Source of the DNA: Gavia stellata
Taxonomy: Eukaryota > Chordata > Aves > Gaviiformes > Gaviidae
Direction: 5' to 3'
NCBI RefSeq assembly: GCF_030936135.1
Contig: NC_082611.1
Span: 9,625,001 to 9,689,000 of the forward strand
Length of the DNA: 64,000 nt
Of the stretch, positions 1 to 11,815 are shown piece after piece. The position numbers and the translations under genes are program-made. The notes beneath the pieces are model-generated. The model made no database searches and was not told the origin of the DNA. It saw nothing but the letters and a program-made list of their open reading frames with translations. Positions within the stretch are counted from its first letter, which is position 1. Each line of letters starts with the position of its first letter.

Positions 1-322
1 CCCAGCATCACCCCCTTAACAGCCCTCCCACATCTGTTGTCTCTGTGTTATCACCTCTCCAGGATTAATGTCACCATAACTCGGCATCACACCACAGCGA
101 GACTAGACACCAGGATGCTCCTGACATGTTCGGGGCTAGAGGAGGGGGAAACAGACCTGTCAGTCCCACCCATGGAAGGACCAGGAGTACTTCTAGGGAC
201 AAATGGATGTCACAGCATAATGTGCCACAGCACACCCCTGGCCAGCAGCTCCTGACCCTGCTTAGACACAGGCTTCACCCAAATCATGCACAGAATGTCT
301 GCAGCATGCTCCCTGGGGAGAC
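1..322. other. intergenic, no gene seen
   Basis: This stretch lies to the left of the first CR1 copy. The short open frames here have no recognisable domain, splice context or codon pattern. I see no RNA gene or promoter. Confidence 0.5.
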
Positions 323-875
323 ACAGAATCACTAAGGTTGGAAAAGACCTGCAAGATCATCAAGTCCAACCATCAACCCAACACCACCATGCCCACTAAA
401 CCATGTCCCACAATGCCTCGTCCACACGTTCCTTGAACACCTCCAGGGATGGTGACTCCACCACCTCCCTGGGCAGCCTGGTCCAATGCTTCACCACTCC
501 CTCAGTAAAGAATTTTTTCCTAATATCCAGCCTGAACCTCCCCTGGCGCAACTTGAGGCCATTTCCTCTCGTCCTGTCACTTGTGAGAAGAGACCAACAC
601 CCACCTCCCCACAACCCCCTTTCAGGTAATTGTAGAGAGCAATGAGGTCTCCCCTCAGCCTCCTCTTCTCCAGACTGAACAACCCCAGCTCCCTCAGCCA
701 CTCCTCATCAGACTTGTGCTCCAGACCCCTCACCAGCTCCGTCGCCCTTCTCTGGACACGCTCCAGCACCTCAATGTCCTTCTTGTAGTGAGGGGCCCAA
801 AACTGAACACAGTATTTGAGGTGCGGCCTCACCAGTGCCGAGTACAGGGGCACGATCCCCTCCCTACTCTACACC
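323..875 (-). mobile_element. CR1 LINE, 5'-truncated 3' end
   Basis: Read on the minus strand, this is the 3' part of a CR1 non-LTR retrotransposon. Positions 853 down to 491 translate to the C-terminal reverse transcriptase segment typical of avian CR1, with the blocks [29 protein letters not shown] and [12 protein letters not shown] second frame continues with a [14 protein letters not shown] block, so the copy carries at least one frameshift. The 3' untranslated tail runs to about 323 and includes a match to the CR1 segment for 'ggttggacttgatgatcttgcaggtc'-type sequence. The copy is truncated at its 5' side near 875 and cannot move. The exact boundaries are estimates. Confidence 0.92.
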
Positions 876-3800
876 TTCCTCCCCGAGGCATCATCAGGCT
901 GCATACTCCTGAGCAAGGCCATCCCAAAAGCAGGCATGATTTCAGTGTGCAGGGAGAAACGTGTCCCCTTCTCTCCAAGCCGAGGCAAGGTAGCACCTCG
1001 CTGCCAGGGATGTTGAGGGGAGCAAGGAGGGGAAGGGCCGTGCACCCCTTCCTGGACCCCAGCCAGCTTTACCTGGCCGTGCTGCAGCCTCGGTACTTGA
1101 GGTATCAAACACGACGTGACTGTCTCTTCCCCGGGACGCAGCAGTTTAACTACACTCCTGCAGACAGACGTTGTCCCCGCTGCACCGGGGCCATGTGCCG
1201 TCCCCCGGCAGCCGGGCTGTCCCCGCACCCACGGCCGCGCCGTCCTCCGGACCGCACCGCAAAACCACCCTTGTTGCTTAAAGTTTACCGACTTCTGTTC
1301 TTATTTAAATATCCCTTCCCCTGTAGAGGACAAGTCCTGCGAAGCGCAGGCTGCTGAGCGCTCTGCCTAGAGCCACCCAGGACGGCGTTGCCCAGAGCGC
1401 TCTGCAGCCAAGCCGGGGGGGACGGGGCTGCCCAGGTACGGAGCATTTACCGCCTTTCACACAGCTGCGTGTCCCTGTGCTCAAGCATGAGAGCACAGGC
1501 TCTGTGCAAGACTGTGGGGATTAACAGGTACCTACTTGCTGACGATAAAGCCAGCTGTGACTCTCAGCGTAGCCACAGAATTCCCGCTCGCCAAAGCTGT
1601 AGAAGCGTTACGCCGCAATGCTAAAGCACTGCTGGCTTTACCTGTGCACTCGCTGACACAGGGCAAGAAGCAGTCTCCAGTCCTTATCAAAGAGGTTCCG
1701 TTTCAGTTCAGTTTCCCAGGATCATTCTTTGGCAGCCCCTAAAGATTATTTGATTTGTTTGGGAAGTGCTTTGAAAGTATCAAATCTTTCAGAGAAAGGG
1801 GAATAGAAGGATATCAGTTTTAAATGAAAAAGATAAGAAGCAAACTTATACCTGTTGAACCCAACAGTCTTTCGAAATCATGAACAGCTGATGTAGCACC
1901 AAAGCTTTCATAGGGGGCCCCAGCAACTGCCTGGTGCACTGCTGGGTGCTCAGCCCACAGCACATCCCTGCAGCAATTCCCCCACTGTCAAGAGGGAAGC
2001 TCTCCACCACTCAAATTGTTTGGGAGCTTTGCTCCCTGGCCCAAATTTGTCAGCTCATATCAAAAGGAAACAGAGTTTCTGAAGTCACACAGGAACAGGT
2101 TCAGAGAGGAGCAGCAGACAGGCACCCTACACCTCCAATGAGGCCAACAGCAAGGAGACACTAAGCTGATCAAGCACAGCTCCCACAGGTAACAACAGCA
2201 GGGAGCAGGCAGGTAAATACTAACAGCATATACATGGATGTACTTTTCTCCCCTTCCCCAAGCACTGATGAAATCAAACCACCTCCTCCCCATGTAAATA
2301 GCTTCTTCCCTTGCCTGAAGCATTTGCAGCACCTCTTGGGTTCAGAAATAGAGCACAAGCAGTGGCTGGGCACAGCAATGACCAGCTGCACCCTCAGGAC
2401 CAAGCACGATAAAAGCCGGCAGGGCGGGGGGACCCCCCTGCAGTACCTGAGCACGGTGAGCAGGGCAGTCACAGAGACCACAGCCAGGTTCCAGCAAGAG
2501 CCAAGGTCACCAGGCAAGTTCACAATGATGAAGCAGCTCCTCAGGCAGGCAAGGCAGGGTAGGGCATGGCAGGGCATGTCTGTAGCTGAGCTAGAAACTA
2601 CCACTCTCACACCACAGCTCAGGAAGATGCTAAACCCCCTGGGCTGGGCTTAAATAGAGCTCTCAGCCCACAGCTGGGGGAAGGTGAGGTCCCAGGTGAG
2701 GCTGGTCAGGGCCAATTAAGACCTATTAGTGTGCTGAGGCCCTAACAAGCAGCTGGCAGGAGAGGCAGCCTTCCTCAGGCTGCAGGTGGTACATGACCTT
2801 TATTGTTCCCCAGTGGCTGCAGAGCTAGAGAAATGTCTCCTGGGGAAGGTCCATGCAACAGGATCTTACCACCCCTCGAGTATGAACAGAAGATTTAAAG
2901 GAGTCAGGAAAGAAATCTAGGACACAAGGAACATCCCTCCATGAGCTGAACCATCCAGGCAAGGATGGCTCCCTTGGCAGCATAACTGCTCATCACAGCT
3001 TGATGTGAAGACCCCACTGCTGCTAACCCTAAAAGCCATGAGTCTTCAAAGCCCTGGGACGTCAAAAGCCCTGCCACTCTCTCAAAAAAGGACTCAACAA
3101 CATAAATAACATTTAGACAGAAGGAGGGGTGGCAATGCCAAAACACAGCCCTGCGGTGTGGCAAGAGGCTAGCTGAAGCCCCCATGCTGATGGCATGCGG
3201 CATAGCTGCTCCCACATCACCGGATGCGGACTGCAGTAGTGATGTCCACATCAAGGTCTCCATAAATCTGTGGGGGGTCACAGCTCGTCTGCAAAAGCAG
3301 GTGGATTAAATGGAGTGACCAGAAGGGTGGAAGATCTGCAGGCTGGTTCTTGCTAGGCAATGTCCTGTTGGGCTGTTAGGGATAAACACTGAAGCCAGGA
3401 AAAGCCTGTGCAGATTGTTGTGGGCAAAACGAAAAACACTGCAATTCAACTGGGAAACTGTGGGGAAAAGCATGGGGAGTAGGGAACCCTCTCTAAAACC
3501 TCTCCTCCATGCATGCATTTAGCTTTTGGTGGCATCGCAGCACCATCTGTTGGAAATGCATTAAAATTGGCCAGCCTGCACTTCACATTCTCAGCTAATG
3601 CTGAGACAGACACAGACCATGTCATGCTTACATGCACGAGCAGGCAGTTTGGGGATGGAAGCCCTGATGCCCCAGTTCACCCCGGTGGTTACCAACCAAA
3701 AGCTGGTAAACGTGTGTTTCCCCGGGGAAGGCAACCTCCTGAAGCCCCACCAAATCTGACGTCCACCCCACACATGGGTGCTCCTTCCTGCTGCTGAACC

Positions 3801-6471
3801 TGGTGACTGCATCAATATGAAGACATAAATGTGGTCCTCAGCAGTGAACTGTGAAACTAAGGAGTCTCACGAAGAAGAGCTGTGTCACAGAGAGGTCACT
3901 ATGCCCCAAGCCCATGCTACAAGCTGCACAGACAGCATGGCTCATTGGAAACTGCGTAGCAGACAACAATATATTTTCTCTAGAGACAAAATTTAGCCCT
4001 TTGTGACCCTTTGGTTGGTCACAGTGCTGGACTTTACACCTGCAAAGGTTGACATAGGTTAAAACACATGAAGTGTACATGCGTTATGGCTTCCTCATGG
4101 GATATCTCTGATTTCTTGCCTGCAATTCAGTAGGACAGGCCAAGTGGCACAAACCTCCATTCTCTCTCCATTCCCGCCAGCAAGCACAGTGCCATGCACC
4201 AGTGAGGCAGCAGTGATGCCAGAGCAAGAGCGTTACCTATAGAGAAAAGTGAGCATGCTCTAGAGGTGAAGCCCTCCTTGCATGCTGAGAAGAGTTTGGA
4301 TTCTGATTGCCTGCTGCCTGCCCAGACAAGTCTGAAGTTTATTTTCACTGAGAAAAACCTTTCTCAATCCCATGTGCCAGCTTCTGGGATTTCGGAGCTG
4401 TTGCTCCTACCCTGGGGGCTGAGCTCCCGCAGCCAGAGCATACGCTTCACTGGGCATTCCTCCCTATGTCCTCTCTGCGGTGCACGTGCTGCATCATTAA
4501 ACAAGCACTAGTACTTCTCCCCCTCCTACCGCTGCAGTGGCAGAACTGGCCGTGCCATGTGTCCTGCAGCTCAGTGACGACCTTTCTGTTAAAAACATGA
4601 CGAAAGTAACAGCTTTCCAAATATTGCGTCTTATTAACTGGGATGCTTCATGGCCTCATCCCTCCCCAGTGCTTGCAGAGGGATTACCATATGGTTGCCG
4701 ATGGCCATTCAACGCAGGGGCTGCAGCAGGAAAATTCCTGCTTCGTTTGCTCAAAGTCAACAGCACCTGGGGATTACTGGACAGGCAGAATTACGATGAA
4801 CCCGGTGACCCTTCTTCCGCTTCATTCCCAACACCTGCAGTGACACAGGCTCCATTGCTACCAACAGATTCCTCCTCTGCATTCATTTAATGCCTTCCTT
4901 TCCAGTATTATCATTTTATGTAATTGGCCATGTCAAAAGAGCCCTTATATAACCACAGCCACCCCAGGCACATGTCTTGAAACACATGCATGCCTCCCCT
5001 CTCTGTCAATTGCAATATTTTGCACATGGATGGATTCAACCCTTCTCCAGGAAATACTAAAAATAAAGAAAACACACTTGCAAGCATCAGGGACTCACTG
5101 AGCTTGGCATAACAGTCTTTCATGTCTCTCACAGACAGTATCTGTATATTACAGCTCAAAGAGACATGGAAACAACACATGCCAGTGGGAAAATAATAAC
5201 TTGCTTTTCTCATAGTCACCTTCTCTGCACTCAAGCAGAGCAAGTTCTCTTAGTGAAAAAGTATTTTTCTAATCTTCACAAGTGCACTTCACAAGTACAA
5301 GCCATCTATACAGACCAAAGACCTGTACAGGGGCTAGAAACTCTTGGACAAAGTGATTTTAATCATCTAAGTGATTCCATTGATTTTCCTGGGCTACTTG
5401 TGTATCTAAATGAATCTGAACATTTGCATGACTGCTGCCCAAAAGTTTACTGGCTAAAAGCATTGGCACAATAACCTCCCGTGAAATCAGCTTTATCATT
5501 GGCACAGGGAACCATATTGATTTGCTCACCACTCTGCTCGCACGGATAATTTTCAAGGGGCAGAGTGTCACTCATGGGCAAAACAAGCTGGAGCCTGTTG
5601 TGCGACGGTGAAGTCAAGGAGCACTTTAGCACTGATTTCAGGGAAAGCAAGATCAGGGCATAGATAACTAAGGTCATGGTTTGTTTGCAAAGCGAAGAGA
5701 CACTTATTCCACCTGATTAGTCATTGCAACCTTACTTCAGTCTGACAGCAATACTTTGTAGTTCCTTTTTCTCTTCATCTCCTTACTCTGCTACTGCTTC
5801 CCATGCGTCCTAGGCAGGTGTCTCTTCTTGCCCCTACCATTGGTAACTGCAAAGGTACTAACTCCAGGTACATGCTAAAAGGAGTTGGGATCTGATCACA
5901 TCTGTTAAGCTGATTTTGGCTAAGAGCCTTCATACGTGTTCCTCAATGCTGAAGGCAACCACTTGTTTCCTCCTTTTTATAGTCAGCATTTTTTTTCACA
6001 AGGCTCATTACAACAGCCCTTCAATGCCCACGTAGACTGCTGAAGTGTTGTCTGGCCTGAAAATCTTCCTAATTTATGAGATGACGTCAAAGCCTTGGAG
6101 TTGTGAGGCTGTGCTGACATCAGTCCAGCTAATGATGGTCTTTTTGGAAGGAAATTGTTTTACTTTTCTCTTGGGCTATGACCACAGATTGTGTTAGGGT
6201 TATTGATGATGACCATGGAGTCACCAGATAGAGGACAATCATTTACCAATCATTTACTTACATGAATGACTTGTCCAGCCCAGCAACTCAGCTGGCACAG
6301 AAATGACAGTGGCTTTCTCCTGCCTGGGTCTGGGTAGAGCTGGGCTTTGGCCAGGCCTGGGCATCAGCTCAGTGTCAGCCCCTGAGGCATGATTCCCGCT
6401 CGACCAGCAGTGAGGCTGCAGTGCCCAGCAGGTCACACAGTCCCAGCCAGTGGAACTACCTGGCACTTACA

Positions 6472-6521
6472 CCAGCAGAAATGCCAGGAGAGCTGGGAAT
6501 TTGAAGACAGGAGATGCACTG
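6472..6521 (+). repeat. diverged direct repeat, copy A
   Basis: This copy shares two blocks with 7204-7280. The first begins ACACCAGCAG and the second runs from GCTGGG through AATTTG and AGACA to GATGCA. In this copy the two blocks are nearly adjacent, whereas in the other they are separated by about 30 extra bases. The family is unknown. It may be a duplicated unique segment or an uncatalogued old repeat. Confidence 0.5.
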
Positions 6522-7203
6522 TTCTGTGCAGAGATGGTTTGTTTTGCTGTTTTTACTTTTTAAATTAAATGGCTGTGATTTGAGTAGAACTAAGTCAAAA
6601 TATTTAATTTAGATTGTCCACACTAGAAAAGTCACCACATTTGGGCAACACTCTTGTGTTCCTCGTGGAAAAATTCAGCCAACCATGTGTTCAACACCCC
6701 ACCTCAGACACATGCATATCCAGCTTGGCACCTGTGGCTGATCCCTGGCTCCTGGCCATGCGGACACGACAATAATCCACTTCTTTGGGGTAATAAATGG
6801 CCGAGAGGAGGAATGCCTAACCCTAGCCCTGGCTCTGACAGAAACCACACCAGTCAGTATTTTGACAGAAAGTTTTCAGCCAGCTCTAATGAAAAATCAG
6901 AAATCCCCACGAGCCGCGCTTGGCTGTCAGCTCCCCACCCCCTCACGGCTTATTTTCTCGGGAGAGCTTACTGTCTTACAAGCATTAATTAATTAAGCTT
7001 CTCACACACTTCAAATGCTTGCTGTGAGGTAAGTAAGAGATTTCTGGATCACTTCACTCACAGCTGAAGTGCAGTCAGCCGTCCGGAGAGGAGCGTGGTG
7101 GCCGCACACCAGCTGCAGAACTGCTCCGGGCAGAAGGCAGCCGTCGGGTACCGTCTGCTCCTGCTGCAGCAACCTGAAACACCTCGCTGAAGCCACGGCA
7201 GTC

Positions 7204-7280
7204 ACACCAGCAGGAATGACGGGAAAATGTGGGTCTGCACCCAACTGTACATGCTGGGGAATTTGGAGACAAGTGATGCA
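7204..7280 (+). repeat. diverged direct repeat, copy B
   Basis: Partner of 6472-6521. The same ACACCAGCAG start and GGGGAATTTG...AGACA...GATGCA end are present, with an extra internal stretch of about 30 bases. Orientation is the same and the copies lie about 730 bp apart. Confidence 0.5.
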
Positions 7281-8560
7281 GCCACGGAGTTTGCGTCAGT
7301 CCAGTACCTTCCTCCTGTTGAGAAAAGAGGACAGGTTTTTTCTAAACTAGCTGAGATTCCCAGCATGTATTTCATCTGGACATCTCTGCAGCATGTTGGT
7401 GGTCTGAGATGAGAAATTTGCTGGAAGCTTTAGAAGCTCATTGCTCAGGCCCAGCAGCAAGTTTGTCTAATAGTATAATTCTGACAAAGCTATTTTGCTT
7501 GATAAGTTAAACTCTCTGCAGGGAGTTCCTCATTCTGAAGGACTGGCAGGCTAAGCACTGATCTAAGCATTTTCTTCTACTGTTAACACTGAGAAAAGAT
7601 ACTGCACATAATTTTCTTTTACATTTTTCCAAAGACATAATTTGCTCACACTAGGTCTCGGTTAAAGCAAAGCAAACACTGGGCAGGGCTCGGGAAGTGC
7701 AACACAGTGCACACACAGCAAAACTCGACACAAACTAAATCCCGCTTCTTTCAGAAAGTCTCCTGACTTCCCACAGGTCCTCCACATCTCTGCTCCCAAA
7801 TGCACAGGACTGCCATGGGAATAAATGCATGAAGGCTGCATGCGCTGAAATGTGGTGGTAGGTAGGACCATACAAGCAGAGCAAATGCCTTGCCATATTT
7901 ACAGAAAAAAATGCATAGAATTGCTCATACGAGAGAAAGCAGGGCTCATTTAGTTTCAAATAGCATATAAGTGAGTTGATCTCCCACTTCCTCCTGAGGC
8001 ACAATGACCTTGCCTACCAAGCATGAGCTGCAAGCTCTGGTCTCAAATCTGGGCCCCTCTTCAGAGAGGACTTGCCTGCACAGGGGAGCTCCACCAGCAC
8101 GGGTCCATGGAGGCAGAGACCCGGCTCTCCAGGGACTTCTGGTGACGTATGAGCACAGTAAAGCACGGAAGCTCTTTTCCTAGCAGAGAGGGGACTCCTT
8201 GCAGAGGGATGCTATTTAGGAGATTTATTCACCTCTGACCCCAACACAGAAGGACTTTCTAACCAACTGAATAATTCTTATAACATAATCTTGCTCCTGT
8301 GGGACCTTCTCTACTGAAGTTTGTAAAGACTAGATTAAGGCTCACAAACAGCTCTGGCACAGGGCAGCATTATTCGTGCTTCACAAAGGACAGGCAAGGA
8401 GCAGAGGTGCAAAGTGCCTTGTGCAGAGCTTGCCAAGCAGCAAGCAAAAAGGTATTGAGCTTTTGGTTTAGGTTAAAATGTTTAATTCACATCAAATTCT
8501 TGTGTTTGTTTCAGTATGAAAAAGTCTCTTTGAGTTGAACAAAAATAAAAACATTTTAAC

Positions 8561-8574
8561 AAACAAACAAACAA
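8561..8574. repeat. (AAAC)n microsatellite
   Basis: A short run of AAAC units. It is ordinary simple sequence. Confidence 0.8.
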
Positions 8575-11239
8575 TCTTTTGTAGTCAGTCACCAGCTTCC
8601 CCATTTACCCTACAAACCCCATCTGCTTACTCAACCCTACTCTTAAATCTTGTTGTGGGATCTTTAGGTCTGCACTTGGGCATTTTATTTTAATATCTTT
8701 ATTTCTCACCTTCCTTTCCTTTCTTGTGTAATCGATACCATTAGATCAAAGCATTGTGATGCTTTGTGGAGCTGCACTTTCATGAAATCAAAAGCCGGCT
8801 GGTTTGAAGTCTTCCTCAGCAAGCTTTGTCAGCTTCCCCAGTTCTGGGAAAGTAAAGCTGGGTCAAGCCAACAGCACAGCTTGTTACAGCACAAAGCATC
8901 CATCTCCAAGGATAAACAAGTTATTTGCATGCTTTTTCACCCTTACAGCATCATGCTCTCCAGCCAAATGTAACACTGTAAATAGCAAAACAAAGCAACA
9001 CTTCATCCTGCTGGCTAAAGACCTTTCTCTTCTGAGGTTACAATGACAAACAACAGGCGAATGAAAATATCCTCCCAAACCCAAACAAAATAATGGCTAA
9101 ACCCAGATGTTGTTTTTTCTATATGGGTATACAAATCCACCTGCCAGATTAGAAAAGCATAAATATTATGCCTGTACATAGCTGCAGGCAGCACCCGGAG
9201 CTGTATTTGTAGTACAGGTCCAGCTGGAGGCCCCTTGCTCAAAATCAGGAGTGGGACTCTTCAGTTTACCAGGATGTGAAGTCAGAGTTTGAAAATACTT
9301 GAAGTGCCATGACACCTAAGGGGCTTGCTAACTAAACACAATGCTACTTGCATAAATATTTGCAAAATCAAGATATCTTAATCACACTTAAAGATTCTGA
9401 TCTACTGCTTTGTGGCAGCCCAACTCCTGCCCTGCTGCAGAGCTCCCGGTCCTGCCGGCCAGCTGAAAGCAGTCTGAGTTTGGGGTACACAGGCCAAGAA
9501 ATGCCTCCCTTCCAGGGATACTACAGAGACAGTCTGTGTGCACGCATCTGATTTAAACCAGAGACTTTCTGCATGTGCAACACCTATTTGGGTATCATTC
9601 TTTAAGGCCAAGAAGTTCATGAAACTCAACCACTAATATTTCTAAAACTAAGTTTATAATTTGCTTCCTCTTCAGTTCCTTCATCTTTCACACTGAAGAT
9701 GGAAAGGGCCTTTTATTCCTCCCTACTGCAATATAAAACCCAAAGGAGGCTAGAAACCAGAAGGAACCTGGAGGAATGTGGCCTTCCATGGCCAGGACTC
9801 CCAGAAACATCAGATGTCCTCCGAAGCCTCTTTGAGTGTTAGCCAGATTTGCAGCCTGAGCCTGAACCTCAACAAAATAAAATTCCTCCGTACCACATAG
9901 GAAGAACACCAGCTGGCCAAAGGGAGGGGAAGGAAAAGAAAAAGGCACATTTTCACAGCTCTGTTTGATAAGTAGCTTTGCTAATAGTAATTTAATAAAT
10001 AGCCTCACCAGTCTGGCCATGTCTGGTGGTACCGAGTACCCTTCAGAAGCTGCTGTCTCCTTGCAGGCTTCAGACTCTTCACTTTACTGAGTGGCTGCAG
10101 CAGAGGACAACCTGTCCTACCATAGCTCCAGGGGAGGCAGAGCAAGGACCACGAAGTCCTGCCCAGGAGGCAGGAGGGAGCACTCTTGGGCCGCCTCTTC
10201 TCAGCGGGGCTGCGGCTCCTGTGAAGACATCCCGTCAGATGAATGTCTCTGGCCTTTCACTGTCTCTGAGAGTGTGACAGCAGTGGCATCCTGCACCAAA
10301 ACAAGGGGGTGGAAGGTCCAGCGCTTTGAATTAGGTACGCCTAAACCTCTCCCTCATGGGGTGCTCCCTGAAGAAGATCAAAAAGCTTCTGACCTCGAAC
10401 AGCCAGGCTTTCCCTGAAAAAAATCAAGAAACTTAACTTCCTGAACAAATTCAAAGTCAAACTATCAGTGACTGAACATGCAGCTCTCTGCCGACCCTGT
10501 TTCAAGGCTTGGCTGCAAGACAGTGACTTTTTGAGCTGCAGCCAGCTGTGCCTGTCCAAGTGGATCCCTGGGGAGCCCTGAGCCCGGCTGCCTTCTGCCC
10601 ACTGCTCCGCAGTTTCTTCATCTCTGTGCCCAAGCTGTTCCTGCTTCTGGGCTGTGTTCCCTGTCTTCAGTCCCCTGCCCAGGTCTCAGATCTTCCCCCT
10701 GAAAGTGCTCAGTAGCACCCAGAAAAAGGACAGCCTACCTCTGCTTCCAGAGGTAACACCTGACCCAGTCCCTGCCTTAAGGAACACAAATCTAACTTTA
10801 GGAAAAATCAGAAAAAAAGATACTGTTTGTGATAAAGGGCATGAAAGATCCCCCTTTGAATCTCATGACTTCTCCTGCACTAAACTGCAGTCCAGTCCCA
10901 CTGATGACGTGAGGTGGAGGTGACTACTAACGATGGGCTGGATGCTTTGCTGCACGTTCCTAGGCACGGCTGATCTCGCCCAGCAGACAGCACCTTCTTC
11001 CAAGCTGGATAGCTCTGCTTGCGTGATTCCCCCCTCTCCTTCCCAGCCCAAGGCAACACTTGTAAGGACATCTGCGAAGGGACCGGCCTGCACCCTGCAG
11101 AGGTGCTGCCATAACACAAGAGCCTCTCTCTCCTTTCTCAGTCAAAAATGCTTTGCCTTGACCAAGTCCCAACAACAACTGTGTCAGCCCCAGGCAGTGA
11201 GCAAATGGGCTGCATCAAAAGAAGTGTGACCAGCAGGTC

Positions 11240-11815
11240 GAGGGAGGTGATCCTCCCCCTCTGCTCTATTCTGCTCTGCTCTCGTGAGACCCCACCTGGA
11301 GTACTGCCTTCAGCTCTGGGGCCCCCAGCATAAGAAGGACATGGACCCTTTGGAGCGAGTCCAGAGGAGGGCCACGAAGATGATCAGAGGGCTGGAGCAC
11401 CTCTCCTATGAAGACAGGCAGAGAGAGTTGGGGTTGATCAGTCTGGAGAAGAGAAGGCTCCGGGGAGACCTTATAGCAGCCTTCCAGTACCTGAAGGGGC
11501 CTACAAGGAAGCTGGAGAGGGACTTTTTACAAGGGCCTGTAGTGATAGGACAAGGGGTAATGGCTTTAAGCTGAAAGAGGGTAGATTTAGGTTAGATATT
11601 AGGAAGAAATTCTTCACCACGAGGGTGGTGAGGCACTGGAACAGGTTTCCCAGAGAAGTTGTGGATGCCCCAACCCTGGAAGTGTTCAAGGCCAGGTGGG
11701 ACAGGGCTTTGAGCCACCTGGTCTAGTGGAAGGTGTCCCTGCCCATGGCAGGGGGGTTGGAACTAGATGACCTTTAAGGTCCCTTCCAACCCAAACCATT
11801 CTATGATTCTATGAT
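11240..11815 (+). mobile_element. CR1 LINE, 5'-truncated 3' end
   Basis: A plus-strand CR1 copy. Positions 11284-11574 translate to the CR1 reverse transcriptase C-terminus, with the blocks [37 protein letters not shown] and [19 protein letters not shown], and then the frame is broken. The 3' untranslated region is well preserved and ends with two tandem ATTCTATG units at 11798-11813, the hallmark 3' terminus of avian CR1. The copy is 5'-truncated near 11240 and not capable of autonomous movement. It is in the opposite orientation to the CR1 at 323-875, and its tail looks better preserved. Confidence 0.95.

Larger units (their letters stand above)
876..11239. other. intergenic, no gene recognised
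   Basis: About 10 kb of non-coding sequence upstream of GPRC5B. Open frames are short and overlap on both strands, as expected by chance. It contains the diverged direct repeat pair at 6472-6521 and 7204-7280 and a short AAAC repeat near 8560-8574. In mammals the neighbour on this side is the receptor gene GPR139, but none of its transmembrane segments can be seen here. That gene must lie further left if synteny holds. Confidence 0.5.

Noticed and set aside
716-1357. 213-codon plus-strand frame near the left end
   Set aside because: Its first part is antisense to the CR1 reverse transcriptase, and the rest has no domain.
2170-2653. Overlapping frames of about 140 codons on both strands
   Set aside because: They overlap on opposite strands, lack splice or domain support, and look like chance in GC-moderate sequence.
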